Below are positions 1 to 8,254 of a stretch of 64,000 nucleotides of DNA, piece by piece. The translations under genes and the position numbers were made by a program. Each line of letters opens with the position of its first letter. The stretch's first letter is position 1. Origin of the DNA: GCA-002050365 sp038235165 (GTDB lineage: Bacteria > Acidobacteriota > Blastocatellia > Pyrinomonadales > Pyrinomonadaceae); contig JBBSUG010000001.1 in the NCBI GenBank assembly GCA_038235165.1, forward strand, positions 1-64,000, in the 5' to 3' direction. The notes beneath the pieces are model-generated. The model was given only the letters and a program-made list of their open reading frames with translations. It was not told the DNA's origin and did no database searches.

Positions 1-1
1 G

Positions 2-133
2 AGTTTTTTCAACTGGCTCAACGAAAAGACCGAATATCAAAACGCCTCAAAAGTCAGATCAGAGAAAGGCTTGTTAGTGCATTGCTACGGCAAACTCGCA
101 TTTGCTTGTCTGCTTCTCTGTTTCTACTCTTGA
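2..133 (+). CDS. Possible 3' end of an unidentified gene (partial)
   Basis: The frame starting at base 2 is open from the window edge for 43 codons and ends in TGA at 131-133. Its composition (FFNWLNEKTEYQN, then a hydrophobic tail) is not obviously shadow-like, but no family is recognised. It overlaps the tail of the convergent DCL-like gene by a few bases. The competing frame starting at base 1 is also open past base 160, so this call is weak and may be non-coding. Confidence 0.2.
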   Translation, partial: SFFNWLNEKTEYQNASKVRSEKGLLVHCYGKLAFACLLLCFYS

Positions 134-762
134 TTGGCATCCTTTGTATCAATTCGTTTTAGTTCTTTGAATCTATCAACAATTACGGAAAATGTGTCTG
201 GCTGCCTGTGGTCAATCACCAAGTCTTCCCATTTGCTGGGTTGCCCTGTTTCCTGACATTTTACGAAACCTTTATTTGAATTTGAGTCGAAATATGCTTG
301 TTTTACGCCTCTGATGTCGTTTATAACCGCATTTCTGCAAGCTGTGTTGAAACTATTGTCAGGATTATATTTTGGTCTTTTTATTATTTGCAGATATGAA
401 ATATAACAACTCGTTGAATCATTATAAATCACTTCAAAACACTTGGCATTAAACTGTACTTTTGCTATCCGTATGTTTTCAATTATCAAATCCTGTTCAA
501 TCTTTTCAAGAGCAGACGTAGAATCAATTGCATTTTGTTCGTCTTCACCTTCATCTTCCTCGCAAAATGAATCATCGTAATCTATTAAATCTGACAAATC
601 GTCGTAATGTTCATCGCTCAAATATTCTCCGAATTTGTAGAAGTTCAATATATTTTTGTAGTAATTTAAAGCATCTTTTTTATGCTTGAAAACTTTGTTA
701 CCGATGATCGTGGGAGTTTTCATACTATTATCAAGATAAATTTTAGAGTTTTGTGAATTCAA
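124..762 (-). CDS. DCL-like (DUF3223) family protein
   Basis: The 212-residue product resembles the DUF3223/DCL family (plant DEFECTIVE CHLOROPLASTS AND LEAVES and bacterial relatives), whose plant members act in plastid rRNA processing; the bacterial role is unknown. Seen directly: an N-terminal KKDALNYYKNIL helix (about residues 29-40), then a D/E-rich stretch (about 60-78). The C-terminal block has CQETGQ, KWEDLVIDHRQPDTFSVIVDRF-type residues (about 168-200), matching the family's DH-x-P-x-TF signature. The usual position of the DLL/HP motif after the first helix is replaced by the acidic insert. The gene is clearly AT-rich compared with most neighbours, which suggests an accessory gene. 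No catalytic residues can be assigned. Confidence 0.6.
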   Translation of the reverse strand: MNSQNSKIYLDNSMKTPTIIGNKVFKHKKDALNYYKNILNFYKFGEYLSDEHYDDLSDLIDYDDSFCEEDEGEDEQNAIDSTSALEKIEQDLIIENIRIAKVQFNAKCFEVIYNDSTSCYISYLQIIKRPKYNPDNSFNTACRNAVINDIRGVKQAYFDSNSNKGFVKCQETGQPSKWEDLVIDHRQPDTFSVIVDRFKELKRIDTKDANQE

Positions 763-795
763 AAGCGCAACAAATTAAAATAAAAATCTATCGAA

Positions 796-1305
796 TCATT
801 TATTTTTATTCGCCTGTGATATTTCAAAGCGGGAAAAAATCGCTTCGTCCGTCAGTTGAATGCGCGGATTCAAAACATTATCGGCGATGAGCGAAAACGT
901 TTTGCAGTTTAATTCCGCCTGACCGTACTCGTTTTCCCACAAATTCGGAAGATTCAATTTTACATCGAGCTGCCCGATAAATTCGGCGAGCGTTTTTCTC
1001 TTGTTTTGCGGCGCGTAAAAAATTTCGATTTGATAAAGTTTTGCTTCAAAAAACCGCAGATAAAGGGCGCGGACGTTCAGCAGAAACGGCGGCGGTTTTT
1101 TCTCAATGTAGTTTTGAAAAAATGTGCCTTCTTTCTTGACTTTGATTTTCAGTTTGCCGCCGAAAACATTCTTGGCTTCTCTCGGCGACATTCCGAGCCG
1201 CAAACCGAGCAACTTCGGCGCGTCCAAAATCGGCAAATCACAGTTTTGCGTTTGTGCCGCAACATTTGATACGAACAGAAAAATTAGAAAAAGTGCGATT
1301 TTCAT
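796..1305 (-). CDS. Secreted protein of unknown function
   Basis: This 169-residue product begins with a classical signal peptide: MKIA, a hydrophobic core of about 12 residues, and an AAQ-type cleavage site near residue 17. The mature part has a KLLGLRLGMSPREAKNVFGG segment near residues 30-50. Such short 'LRLGM-x-x-x-x-V' repeats are typical of small periplasmic hypotheticals in Acidobacteriota, and I do not recognise a named family. Two cysteines (about residues 22 and 134) could form a disulfide after export. It is divergent from the FKBP gene at 1395, with about 90 bp between them that must hold both promoters. Confidence 0.6.
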   Translation of the reverse strand: MKIALFLIFLFVSNVAAQTQNCDLPILDAPKLLGLRLGMSPREAKNVFGGKLKIKVKKEGTFFQNYIEKKPPPFLLNVRALYLRFFEAKLYQIEIFYAPQNKRKTLAEFIGQLDVKLNLPNLWENEYGQAELNCKTFSLIADNVLNPRIQLTDEAIFSRFEISQANKNK

Positions 1306-1394
1306 TTTAATTTGATTGCTGTTTCAATTTCAGTTTTTGCTGTGAAACGCGCTAAGATAACGTCTTTGATTATACAGAAAACAATTTCGAGTCG

Positions 1395-1931
1395 ATGAAA
1401 AATATGAAGAAAATCATTTTTACGGTCTTTTTAATGTTGAGCGTCTGCACGGCGTTCGGCTTCGGTCAGACGAAAAAAAGAACCGTTCGCCGTCCGGTCA
1501 AAAGAACGACGGTGAAAAAAAGAACGACGGTAAAGAAATTTGGAAAATACAGAGTTATCCGAAAAACTATTATGACACCACCAAAATCAGCCGCGATGAC
1601 AACGGAATCGGGCTTAACTTATATCATTACAAAACACGGCGACGGCGCACAATTAAAGGTTGGCGATAATATTATCGTCAATTACACGGGACTTTTGACA
1701 AACGGGCAAAAATTCGACAGTTCGCTCGACCGCGGTGAACCTTTTTCATTTCCGCTCGGCGCGGGCAGAGTGATTAAAGGCTGGGATGAAGGTTTTGAGA
1801 AACTTCGCGTCGGCGATCAGGCAATTTTAACTATTCCGCCGTCAATCGGCTATGGTTCACGCGGTGCGGGCGGCGCGATTCCGCCGGACGCGACGCTGAT
1901 CTTCATCGTCGAAGTTCTCGGCGTAAAATAG
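1395..1931 (+). CDS. Secreted FKBP-type peptidyl-prolyl cis-trans isomerase
   Basis: Catalyses proline isomerisation in exported proteins, probably in the periplasm. The 178-residue product has a signal peptide (residues 1-25, FGFGQ at the end). A very basic Lys/Arg/Thr linker follows (about 27-55), with repeated TVKKRTTVKK units. A complete FKBP domain occupies about 70-178: VNYTG, FDSS, VIKGWDEGF, a YGSRGAGG flap and the IPPDATLIFIVE terminal strand are all visible. The basic linker could bind acidic cell-wall or lipid partners, which is inference. Start choice: ATG 1395 is preferred, but ATG 1404 (MKK) would also leave an intact signal peptide. Confidence 0.9.
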   Translation: MKNMKKIIFTVFLMLSVCTAFGFGQTKKRTVRRPVKRTTVKKRTTVKKFGKYRVIRKTIMTPPKSAAMTTESGLTYIITKHGDGAQLKVGDNIIVNYTGLLTNGQKFDSSLDRGEPFSFPLGAGRVIKGWDEGFEKLRVGDQAILTIPPSIGYGSRGAGGAIPPDATLIFIVEVLGVK

Positions 1932-1933
1932 GT

Positions 1934-2035
1934 GAAAAAGTGCTGAGTGATAAGTGCTGAGTGCTGTCACGTAACTCAAAGCACTAAGCACTAAGCACTT
2001 AGCACTCTTCTCAACTCAGCACTCAGCACTTTTTC
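1934..2035. repeat. GTGCTGAG-type repeat cluster with 16-bp perfect inverted ends
   Basis: The spacer between the FKBP gene and the ABC-F gene is almost wholly made of GTGCTGAGTG / CACTTAGCAC units. Bases 1934-1949 (GAAAAAGTGCTGAGTG) are the exact reverse complement of 2020-2035. Further copies of the octamer lie inside in both orientations. The right arm ends one base before the ATG at 2037, so a transcript through this region could fold a long hairpin directly against the ABC-F start codon. Confidence 0.85.
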
Positions 2036-2036
2036 T

Positions 2037-3929
2037 ATGAACATTCTTTCGCTGGAAAATATCAGCAAAAATTACGGCATCAAACCCTTGTTTGAAAATG
2101 TCACGGTCGGACTCGAAGACCGCGACAAAATCGGAATTATCGGCGCGAACGGTTCCGGCAAGACGACGTTTTTACGAGTAATTGCGGGCGTTGAAACGCT
2201 GGATGCGGGAAAAGTGACGCGGATGCAGGGAAAAACGCTGGCGTATTTGGCGCAAAATCCGTCGTTTATCGAAGAGGCGACCGTGCTTGAAATGATTTTT
2301 GCGTCGAGCGGCGGCGTGATGAAAACGATTCGTGATTACGAAGCGGCGTGTCACGATTTAGCAACTTCATATACGGACGAAACGCTCGAAAAAGTATCTA
2401 ATTTGCAGCACGAACTGGAAATTTCGGGCGGCTGGGAAATCGAAACGAACGCGAAAAGCGTCTTGACCAAACTCGGTATTTTCGACACCGCCGCACAAAT
2501 GAAAACGCTTTCCGGCGGTCAGCGCAAACGCGTCGCGCTGGCGCACGAACTAATTACGAAACCGGACATTTTGATTTTGGACGAGCCGACCAACCACCTC
2601 GACGCGGACACGATTGAATGGCTCGAAGATTATTTGCGAAGATACACGGGCGCACTTCTGCTGGTGACGCACGACCGTTATTTTCTCGACCGCGTGACGA
2701 ACCGGATTTTTGAAATCGAGCGCGGCGCGGTGCAGAGTTTTGCGGGTAATTACGCTTATTATCTGGAGAAAAAAGAAGAACAGGACACGCTTCGCGCAAC
2801 CGAAGGACACAAACGCGAACAGCTTATCAAAAAAGAACTGGCGTGGTTGCGGCGCGGCGCAAAAGCGCGAACCCGCAAATCGAAACACCGCATCAACGCC
2901 GCCAACGATTTGATGGCGCAGCCGAAAGAACGCGCCAAAGCGGAGATTGACATCGCCATCGGTTCAAAGCGTTTGGGTTCAAAAATCATCGAAATCAACG
3001 GCATTTCCAAATCTTATGACGACCGCAGATTGATTGACAATTTTTCGTATCTCGTCAAACGCGGCGACCGCATCGGCATCATCGGCGAAAACGGTTCGGG
3101 CAAAACTACGCTGCTCGAAATTATCACGAATCGTTTGCAGCCGGACGCGGGAGAAATCGAAATTGGGCAGACGGTTCACATCGGTTATTACGATCAGGAA
3201 AGCCGCGCATTAAACGAAGAACAGCGCGTGATTGATTATGTCCGTGAGACGGCGGAATATGTGACGACGGTCGGCGGCGACCAAATTACGGCTTCGCAAA
3301 TGCTGGAGAAGTTCCTGTTTCCTCCGGCGGCGCAGTATGCTTTGATCGCAAATTTGTCCGGCGGCGAACGGCGCAGACTCTACCTGTTGCATATTCTGAT
3401 GGCTTCGCCGAATGTCTTGCTGCTCGACGAGCCGACGAACGACTTGGACATTCCGACTTTGATCGCGCTCGAAGAATATCTCGACGATTTTGCGGGCGCG
3501 TTGATCGTCGTCAGCCACGACCGCTATTTTCTCGACCGGACGGTTGAAAGCATTTTCAAATTTGAGGCTGGCGGCGTAATCCGGCAATTTGCGGGCGATT
3601 ATACGGCATATCTTGAAACCGTCGAAGATGAAGAAGCGGAAGCCAAAGAGCAGGAAAAACAATCGGCGAAAATTATTGAAAAACCGGCGGCAGTTGAAGA
3701 AAATATTTCCAAAAAACTTTCGTTCAAAGAAAGACGCGAACTCGAAACGCTCGAAACAAAAATTCCCGAAACTGAAAAACGTCTGGCGGAAATCGGCAGC
3801 GAACTCACCACATCTGCGGCGGACTCATACAAAGTCAACGAACTTTTTACCGAACAGCAGAAGTTAAACGACAAACTCGAAAATTTTGTTGAACGCTGGG
3901 CGGAACTCGCGGAGCGGGTGGAAAGTTAA
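2037..3929 (+). CDS. uup: ABC-F family ATPase (Uup-like)
   Basis: This 630-residue soluble ATPase has two ABC domains and no membrane domain, the ABC-F pattern. The family acts on the ribosome (translation factors, antibiotic protection), and Uup members are also linked to DNA structure. Domain 1 has Walker A GANGSGKT (36-43), signature LSGGQRKR and Walker B ILILDEPTNHLD. Domain 2 has GENGSGKT, LSGGERRR and VLLLDEPTNDLD. The Arg/Lys-rich inter-domain linker (about 240-300) and the C-terminal coiled coil (about 555-630, Glu/Lys-rich) fit Uup/EttA relatives, with the coiled-coil tail favouring Uup. There is no clear Shine-Dalgarno; the start abuts the repeat cluster described just upstream. Confidence 0.92.
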   Translation: MNILSLENISKNYGIKPLFENVTVGLEDRDKIGIIGANGSGKTTFLRVIAGVETLDAGKVTRMQGKTLAYLAQNPSFIEEATVLEMIFASSGGVMKTIRDYEAACHDLATSYTDETLEKVSNLQHELEISGGWEIETNAKSVLTKLGIFDTAAQMKTLSGGQRKRVALAHELITKPDILILDEPTNHLDADTIEWLEDYLRRYTGALLLVTHDRYFLDRVTNRIFEIERGAVQSFAGNYAYYLEKKEEQDTLRATEGHKREQLIKKELAWLRRGAKARTRKSKHRINAANDLMAQPKERAKAEIDIAIGSKRLGSKIIEINGISKSYDDRRLIDNFSYLVKRGDRIGIIGENGSGKTTLLEIITNRLQPDAGEIEIGQTVHIGYYDQESRALNEEQRVIDYVRETAEYVTTVGGDQITASQMLEKFLFPPAAQYALIANLSGGERRRLYLLHILMASPNVLLLDEPTNDLDIPTLIALEEYLDDFAGALIVVSHDRYFLDRTVESIFKFEAGGVIRQFAGDYTAYLETVEDEEAEAKEQEKQSAKIIEKPAAVEENISKKLSFKERRELETLETKIPETEKRLAEIGSELTTSAADSYKVNELFTEQQKLNDKLENFVERWAELAERVES

Positions 3930-4016
3930 ATTTCGAGTTCAAATTCCAAATAAAACTTTCACGGCGCGTTGAAAATCAGCTTTGAGTTTCCCGGCAAAAT
4001 ATCCAAGTCAAGAAAT

Positions 4017-4042
4017 AAGCCGCTTCTTAGTAGAAGCGGCTT
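4017..4042. terminator. Hairpin terminator between convergent genes
   Basis: An 11-bp perfect stem (AAGCCGCTTCT at 4017-4027, AGAAGCGGCTT at 4032-4042) with a four-base loop, followed by TTT on the plus strand and preceded by A residues. It lies between the 3' ends of the ABC-F gene (plus) and the 3D-domain gene (minus) and probably serves both. Confidence 0.8.
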
Positions 4043-4082
4043 TGATTATAAAATATAAGTGTTAAATTAAATTTTTGTAAAG

Positions 4083-4643
4083 TTAAGATTTATTTTTCCT
4101 TTTCTTTTTCAAAACACTGACTCTGACATTTTTGCGTCCGAAACGGTTTGCTTCCGAACAACTTGGCACCCAAACGTCCAAAATCCGTCCTCTGACCGCG
4201 CCGCCCGTATCAGCGACGGTGTAAGTTCCGCTGTATGAACCGGCATCTATCTCAATGCGTGTACCGAGCGGCAAAATTCGCGGATCAGCCGCGACGATAC
4301 CGCGTCTAACGCTTCCGCCAATCGCTGTTCTGCCTTTTAAGCAGTAAGCCGTAGCGCGAAAACTGCGCGACTCGGCAACCATTTCGCTGTCATCGTCGGA
4401 ATTTTTGATATTGTCGTTCGGATCGTCTGAATTAATTTGTTGAAGTGTCTGATCTTGAATGTCTGATTGTTGAATTGTTGAATTATTTTTTTGAACTGTT
4501 ATTTGTTGTTGTAAATTTTCTTGCGAACTAATCACTATATTGAAGGCTGACTTGGCTTCGGCTTTGGGTTGGAAATAAAAAAACATTATTCCGATCAACG
4601 CTGTAACACCAAGCAAGACACATCCTCTAGCTGGATTTTTCAT
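4083..4643 (-). CDS. 3D-domain protein, membrane-anchored or exported
   Basis: The C-terminal half (about residues 95-180 of 186) is a 3D domain, the double-psi beta-barrel shared by MltA and resuscitation/stationary-phase survival proteins. ATAYC, GIVAADPRILPLGT, a TVADTGG segment and RILDVWVPS are all present, giving the three Asp residues that name the fold. It is likely to bind or cut peptidoglycan. The N-terminus is one hydrophobic helix (about 8-25), either an anchor or an uncleaved signal, followed by a Gln/Asn/Asp-rich linker. No cell-wall-binding module such as LysM or SH3 is attached. The start at 4643 is chosen because CGGAG lies nine bases upstream at 4653-4657; the frame stays open to 4700 without a comparable site. 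Confidence 0.8.
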   Translation of the reverse strand: MKNPARGCVLLGVTALIGIMFFYFQPKAEAKSAFNIVISSQENLQQQITVQKNNSTIQQSDIQDQTLQQINSDDPNDNIKNSDDDSEMVAESRSFRATAYCLKGRTAIGGSVRRGIVAADPRILPLGTRIEIDAGSYSGTYTVADTGGAVRGRILDVWVPSCSEANRFGRKNVRVSVLKKKRKNKS

Positions 4644-4774
4644 TAATAAATTCTCCGTATTCTTTGTTTTTCTTTCGCCGGTCAAACTATTCCGATACAA
4701 TAGGAATTAGTAAATTTTCCCTACTGAAATTTTCGGTTTTAGTTTTTTTTATTTGACGGACTATTAAAAACAAA

Positions 4775-4875
4775 AGCCCGGTTAGGACTTTCTTGAAAAA
4801 CAGTTTCAGATACTATCATTCATTAACGGGGCTTGTCCAGCCTTGTTAAATCTGTTTAACTCTATCTAAGAGTTG
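4775..4875. other. Structured intergenic region, possible RNA element
   Basis: Bases 4775-4784 and 4824-4833 form a 10-bp stem with one mismatch (AGCCCGGTTA / TAACGGGGCT). It encloses an inner TGAAA...TTTCA hairpin. A second hairpin (AACTCT...AGAGTT, 4859-4875) follows. The region lies between divergent genes (3D protein and PilZ protein), so it could be a leader for either strand. It does not match a riboswitch consensus I know. Confidence 0.35.
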
Positions 4876-4977
4876 ATTCCGTCGAAATCAATCTCATAAA
4901 CTTTTCTCTTTAATAGACTTCGACCGGCTAATTTCGTATATTTCAAACGGTAAAAAAAATTAGGAGAGCAACATTTT

Positions 4978-5346
4978 ATGCAGGAACGTCGCAAAGGATT
5001 GCGCCACAACATTTCATTTCCGATTCGCGTCAAATGGAAAAGCGAAGACGGGCAGGAAATAACTCAGGAAGGTTTGACGGAAAATATCGGACCGCACGGA
5101 ACGCTGGCTTTTCTGCCGCGAACGCTTCCGTCGGTCGGCAGCAAAGTCAGTTTGACGATCACGGAAAATGCCGACGATGAAGTCACTTTCTCCGCGCAGG
5201 TCATCAGGGTCGAACGCAACGCCGCGCATCCGCAGGTCGCTCTTCAGCTAACCGAATCGCTTCGGCTGTGGAGAAAAAAGGTTTTTGAGTATGCCGGTGA
5301 AAGATTAGCTGGCGAAAAACCGGAAGATTGGGAAGATTGGAACTAA
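4978..5346 (+). CDS. PilZ domain protein
   Basis: This single-domain protein of 122 residues is likely to be a cyclic-di-GMP effector acting in the cytosol. The N-terminal RRKGLRH (about residues 4-10) matches the RxxxR phosphate-binding motif. The second motif, normally [DN]xSxxG, reads ENIGPHG (about 36-42), with the serine replaced by glycine, so binding may be altered. The beta-barrel continues to about residue 100, ending with an amphipathic tail rich in Trp/Glu. AGGAGAG at about 4962 gives a strong ribosome site. The target cannot be named from the surroundings. Confidence 0.75.
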   Translation: MQERRKGLRHNISFPIRVKWKSEDGQEITQEGLTENIGPHGTLAFLPRTLPSVGSKVSLTITENADDEVTFSAQVIRVERNAAHPQVALQLTESLRLWRKKVFEYAGERLAGEKPEDWEDWN

Positions 5347-5412
5347 GATATTTGTCAGCCGAAGCTGTTATTTCGCTGATTAACTGACAATTCGGGCGAC
5401 CGGTAACTGAAT

Positions 5413-6564
5413 ATGAGAATTCTAGTGTTGGGCGCGGGGCGAATGGGAAACGGAGCAGTTTTTGATTTGGCGCACAATTCGCCGGATGTCGAAGCTGTGA
5501 CGATTGCCGATGCCGATTACACCAAAGCGCGAAATATCGCCGAAATCGTTGAAAGTTCTAAAGTTTCGGCAATTGAACTCGATGTTTCCGATTACGATGC
5601 GGCGGTTTCCGTGATGCGCGGACACGATGCGGCGATTTCTTGCGTTAATTACTGGTACAATGAAGAACTCTCACGCGCCGCGATTGACACCGAAACCAAC
5701 TTTTGCGATTTGGGCGGCAATAATTATGTCGTTGATAAACAGCTTGCGCTCGACAGGGAAGCAAAAGATGCGGGAATTAACATTATTCCCGATTGCGGAC
5801 TTGCGCCCGGAATGGTTTCGATTTTGGCGATGCACGGCGCAAATCGGTTTGATAAAATCGAAGAAATCCACATTCGCGTCGGTGGTTTGCCGCAAAATCC
5901 CGTGCCGCCGCTCAATTATCAATTGGTTTTTTCGGTTGAAGGTTTGATTAACGAATACATTGAAACGGCGCGGGTCATTCGCGGCGGTGAAATCGCGGAA
6001 GTTTCTCCGATGACCGAACTCGAAACGCTGGAATTTGACGGTTTTCCGCCGCTCGAAGCCTTTCAAACTTCCGGCGGCACCTCAACGCTGCCGGATACTT
6101 TTCTCGGCAAACTGCGCGAACTCGATTACAAAACGATTCGCTACGCCGGACACTGCGACAAGTTCAAAACTATGATTGATTTGGGTTTGTGTTCGAGCGA
6201 AGAAATTACAGCGAACTACGCCAATATTACGCCGCGCAGTGTTTTCGCTGAACTTTTGACCAAACATCTGCCCGCCGATGAACCTGATTATGTGTTGATT
6301 CAGCTCGAATTTATCGGCGAAAAAGATAACGAAATGAAGCGTTTGCGCTACGACATCGTTGATAAATTTGATGAAACAACAAATTTGAGCGCGATGATGC
6401 GAACGACGGCTTTTTCGGCTTCGATCATCGCGCAGATGACGGCGCGCGGCGATGTTAAACTGCGCGGCGCAACTCCGCAGGAAAAAGCGATTGATGCCGA
6501 TAAATTTGTCGCAGAACTTGAACGCCGCAACATCAAAATTGTCAGCCGCGAATTTTACGAGTAA
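5413..6564 (+). CDS. Saccharopine dehydrogenase-family oxidoreductase
   Basis: A 383-residue NAD(P)-dependent enzyme. A Rossmann fold opens the protein with VLGAGRMGNGA (about residues 4-14) and an acidic DADY after the second strand, favouring NAD. The next segments (DVSDYDAAVSVMRGHDAAISCVNY, then NIIPDCGLAPGM near 120-135) are the family pattern shared by saccharopine reductase, lysine 6-dehydrogenase and carboxynorspermidine dehydrogenase-like proteins. The exact substrate cannot be fixed here; lysine 6-dehydrogenase-like activity is one possibility. The SanA-like gene starts 8 bases after its stop, so the two probably share a transcript without an obvious functional link. Confidence 0.8.
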   Translation: MRILVLGAGRMGNGAVFDLAHNSPDVEAVTIADADYTKARNIAEIVESSKVSAIELDVSDYDAAVSVMRGHDAAISCVNYWYNEELSRAAIDTETNFCDLGGNNYVVDKQLALDREAKDAGINIIPDCGLAPGMVSILAMHGANRFDKIEEIHIRVGGLPQNPVPPLNYQLVFSVEGLINEYIETARVIRGGEIAEVSPMTELETLEFDGFPPLEAFQTSGGTSTLPDTFLGKLRELDYKTIRYAGHCDKFKTMIDLGLCSSEEITANYANITPRSVFAELLTKHLPADEPDYVLIQLEFIGEKDNEMKRLRYDIVDKFDETTNLSAMMRTTAFSASIIAQMTARGDVKLRGATPQEKAIDADKFVAELERRNIKIVSREFYE

Positions 6565-6572
6565 AAGATTTT

Positions 6573-7223
6573 ATGAAGTGGTTTTTACGAATTTTTTTAT
6601 CTCTCGCTGCATTATGTCTGATCGGCATTGTTTCGATTGGGCTGATTAATAAACACGTCCGAATGCAGAACGCGGGCAAAATTCAAACTTCAATCACGGA
6701 AATTCCGGCGGAGAATCCGCCGCGCGTCGCCATCGTTTTCGGCGCAAAAGTTTGGGATAACGGGGAAGCCTCGCCCGTGCTTTATGACCGCGTTCTGACG
6801 GCGGTTGAACTTTATCGCGCCGGACGGGTCAAAAAAATCCTGATGAGCGGCGACAATCCGAATGAGAGCTATGACGAACCGACCGCGATGCTGCGAACTG
6901 CCGTCAGTCTCGGTGTTCCGGCGGAAAATATCGTGTTGGATTTTGCGGGCAGACGCACATTCGACACCTGTTACCGCGCCAAAGAAATATTCGGAATCGA
7001 AAAAGCGATTTTGGTGACGCAGGAGTTTCACCAACCGCGGGCGATCTATTTATGCAGCAATCTCGGCGTGGACAGTATCGGCATCACTGCCAATCGAAGA
7101 CAATATGACGGCAGCGACTATTGGATATTTCGTGAGTTTTTCTCCGTTGCGAGCGCGTGGTTTGAGATGAATTTTATGCAGTCTGAACCGGTCAAAGGCG
7201 AGAAAGAGCCGATTACACAATAG
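6573..7223 (+). CDS. SanA/ElyC/YdcF-family inner membrane protein (DUF218)
   Basis: The 216-residue product has one N-terminal transmembrane helix (about residues 5-22) and a DUF218 domain outside. AIVFGAKVWDNGEASPVLYDR (about 50-70), LMSGDN, and the later VTQEFHQPRA match the SanA subgroup, which affects envelope integrity and vancomycin sensitivity at high temperature in enterobacteria. The length is close to the SanA norm. It lies 8 bases after the dehydrogenase gene and is followed by a hairpin that separates it from the convergent sigma gene. Confidence 0.85.
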   Translation: MKWFLRIFLSLAALCLIGIVSIGLINKHVRMQNAGKIQTSITEIPAENPPRVAIVFGAKVWDNGEASPVLYDRVLTAVELYRAGRVKKILMSGDNPNESYDEPTAMLRTAVSLGVPAENIVLDFAGRRTFDTCYRAKEIFGIEKAILVTQEFHQPRAIYLCSNLGVDSIGITANRRQYDGSDYWIFREFFSVASAWFEMNFMQSEPVKGEKEPITQ

Positions 7224-7227
7224 AAAA

Positions 7228-7253
7228 ACGGCTTTTCACTTCTGAAAAGCCGT
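7228..7253. terminator. Hairpin terminator, strongest on the minus strand
   Basis: An 11-bp perfect stem (ACGGCTTTTCA / TGAAAAGCCGT) with loop CTTC. On the minus strand it is followed by a run of T (the AAAAA at 7224-7228 on the plus strand), so it should end the sigma-factor transcript. On the plus strand there is no T run. Confidence 0.75.
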
Positions 7254-7280
7254 CCTCGGTTGATAAATTATTGCCGTTTA

Positions 7281-7952
7281 TTAAATTCCGAATAATCGCG
7301 GCGGTGCTTTCTTCTGCAAAAGTTTTCTCAGTTTCAACCGCGCTTTATGAAGCTGTGATTTCGACGTACCGACCGAACATCCCAAAATTCGGGCGACCTC
7401 TTCGTGTTCGTAACCTTCGACATCGTGCAAAACGAAAACGTTACGGTAGCCGTTCGGCAGTTTTTCAATCGCGTTTTCAATCGCAATTTTGTCAACGACC
7501 GGCATTTTACGCGGATTCTGCGTTCCGCTAACAACCTGCACCGGCGTTTCACCTTCCTCCGTCGTTTTTTCAAACTTTACGTTTCGTTTGCGAAAGTGCA
7601 TCAAAACTTGGTTGACCGTCAGACGGTGAAGCCACGTCGTAAAAGCGGAGTCGCCGCGAAAACTGCCGATCTTGCGATGAAGTTGAATGAAAACGTCCTG
7701 CGTCAAATCTTCGGCTTCCGTCGCGTTCTGCAGCATTCGCAGGCAAATAGAATAGACGCGGCGGTGGTGGCGATTATAAACTTCTTCAAAAGCCGCCATA
7801 TTGCCTTTAGCGGCAAGTTTCGTTAAATCAAAATCTTTGGCGGTGCTAATATCAATCGTCTCTCTGTTTTCGATGAAGCTTTTTTTCGCCGGTTTTGCTT
7901 CACCCATTTCTTGAATAATCGGAAAATCTAATGTCTCGCTGATAGTTGTCAT
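7281..7952 (-). CDS. ECF-type RNA polymerase sigma factor
   Basis: A 223-residue group-4 sigma factor that directs RNA polymerase to a stress or envelope regulon. Region 2 is clear (about residues 55-120: FEEVYNRHHRRVYSICLRML, EDLTQDVFIQLHRKIGSFRG, FTTWLHRL), as is region 4 (about 155-215: LPNGYRNVFVLHDVEGYEHEEVARILGCSVGTSKSQLHKARLKLR). An unusual N-terminal extension of about 50 residues precedes region 2. No anti-sigma gene lies beside it; both neighbours face other ways. An AAGGGGGA ribosome site precedes the ATG. A TATAAT (8073-8078 on the minus strand) lies about 120 bp upstream without a good -35. Confidence 0.93.
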   Translation of the reverse strand: MTTISETLDFPIIQEMGEAKPAKKSFIENRETIDISTAKDFDLTKLAAKGNMAAFEEVYNRHHRRVYSICLRMLQNATEAEDLTQDVFIQLHRKIGSFRGDSAFTTWLHRLTVNQVLMHFRKRNVKFEKTTEEGETPVQVVSGTQNPRKMPVVDKIAIENAIEKLPNGYRNVFVLHDVEGYEHEEVARILGCSVGTSKSQLHKARLKLRKLLQKKAPPRLFGI

Positions 7953-8145
7953 TTTTATTTATTCCCCCTTGATTACATACAATCAATTTCCGTGCCACAA
8001 ATGTTATTTATGCTATCTATAAATTATTTCACGCTGGACCTGTAATTTTGTTTCAATTTTTCCAGACACACTATTATATTCGTCAAACATCAAAGTTTAG
8101 ATTTAAACCAAATAGTGTATTACTTGACGCATTTAATAAAATGTT

Positions 8146-8173
8146 TTGTCAAAGTCGGTTGAACCAATAATAT
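8146..8173 (+). promoter_or_regulatory. Candidate sigma-70 promoter
   Basis: TTGTCA (8146-8151), a 16-bp spacer and TAATAT (8168-8173), about 80 bases before the GTG start at 8255. It is only a partial match to consensus. The rest of the 7953-8254 interval is AT-rich and shows no gene. Confidence 0.3.
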
Positions 8174-8254
8174 ACGGTTTTATTTCTCAAACAAATGATA
8201 ATATTATTATTCCCGACCACATCGAAAAAATTCCCGTTCGGAGAGAATACGAAA

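Noticed and set aside
2550..2888. Minus-strand frames opposite the ABC-F gene
   Set aside because: They mirror strongly conserved ABC motifs and have shadow composition (Arg/Phe/Ser-rich) with no ribosome site.
3210..3662. 150-codon minus-strand frame
   Set aside because: It lies antisense to the second ABC domain and the coiled coil; the plus-strand gene explains the region.
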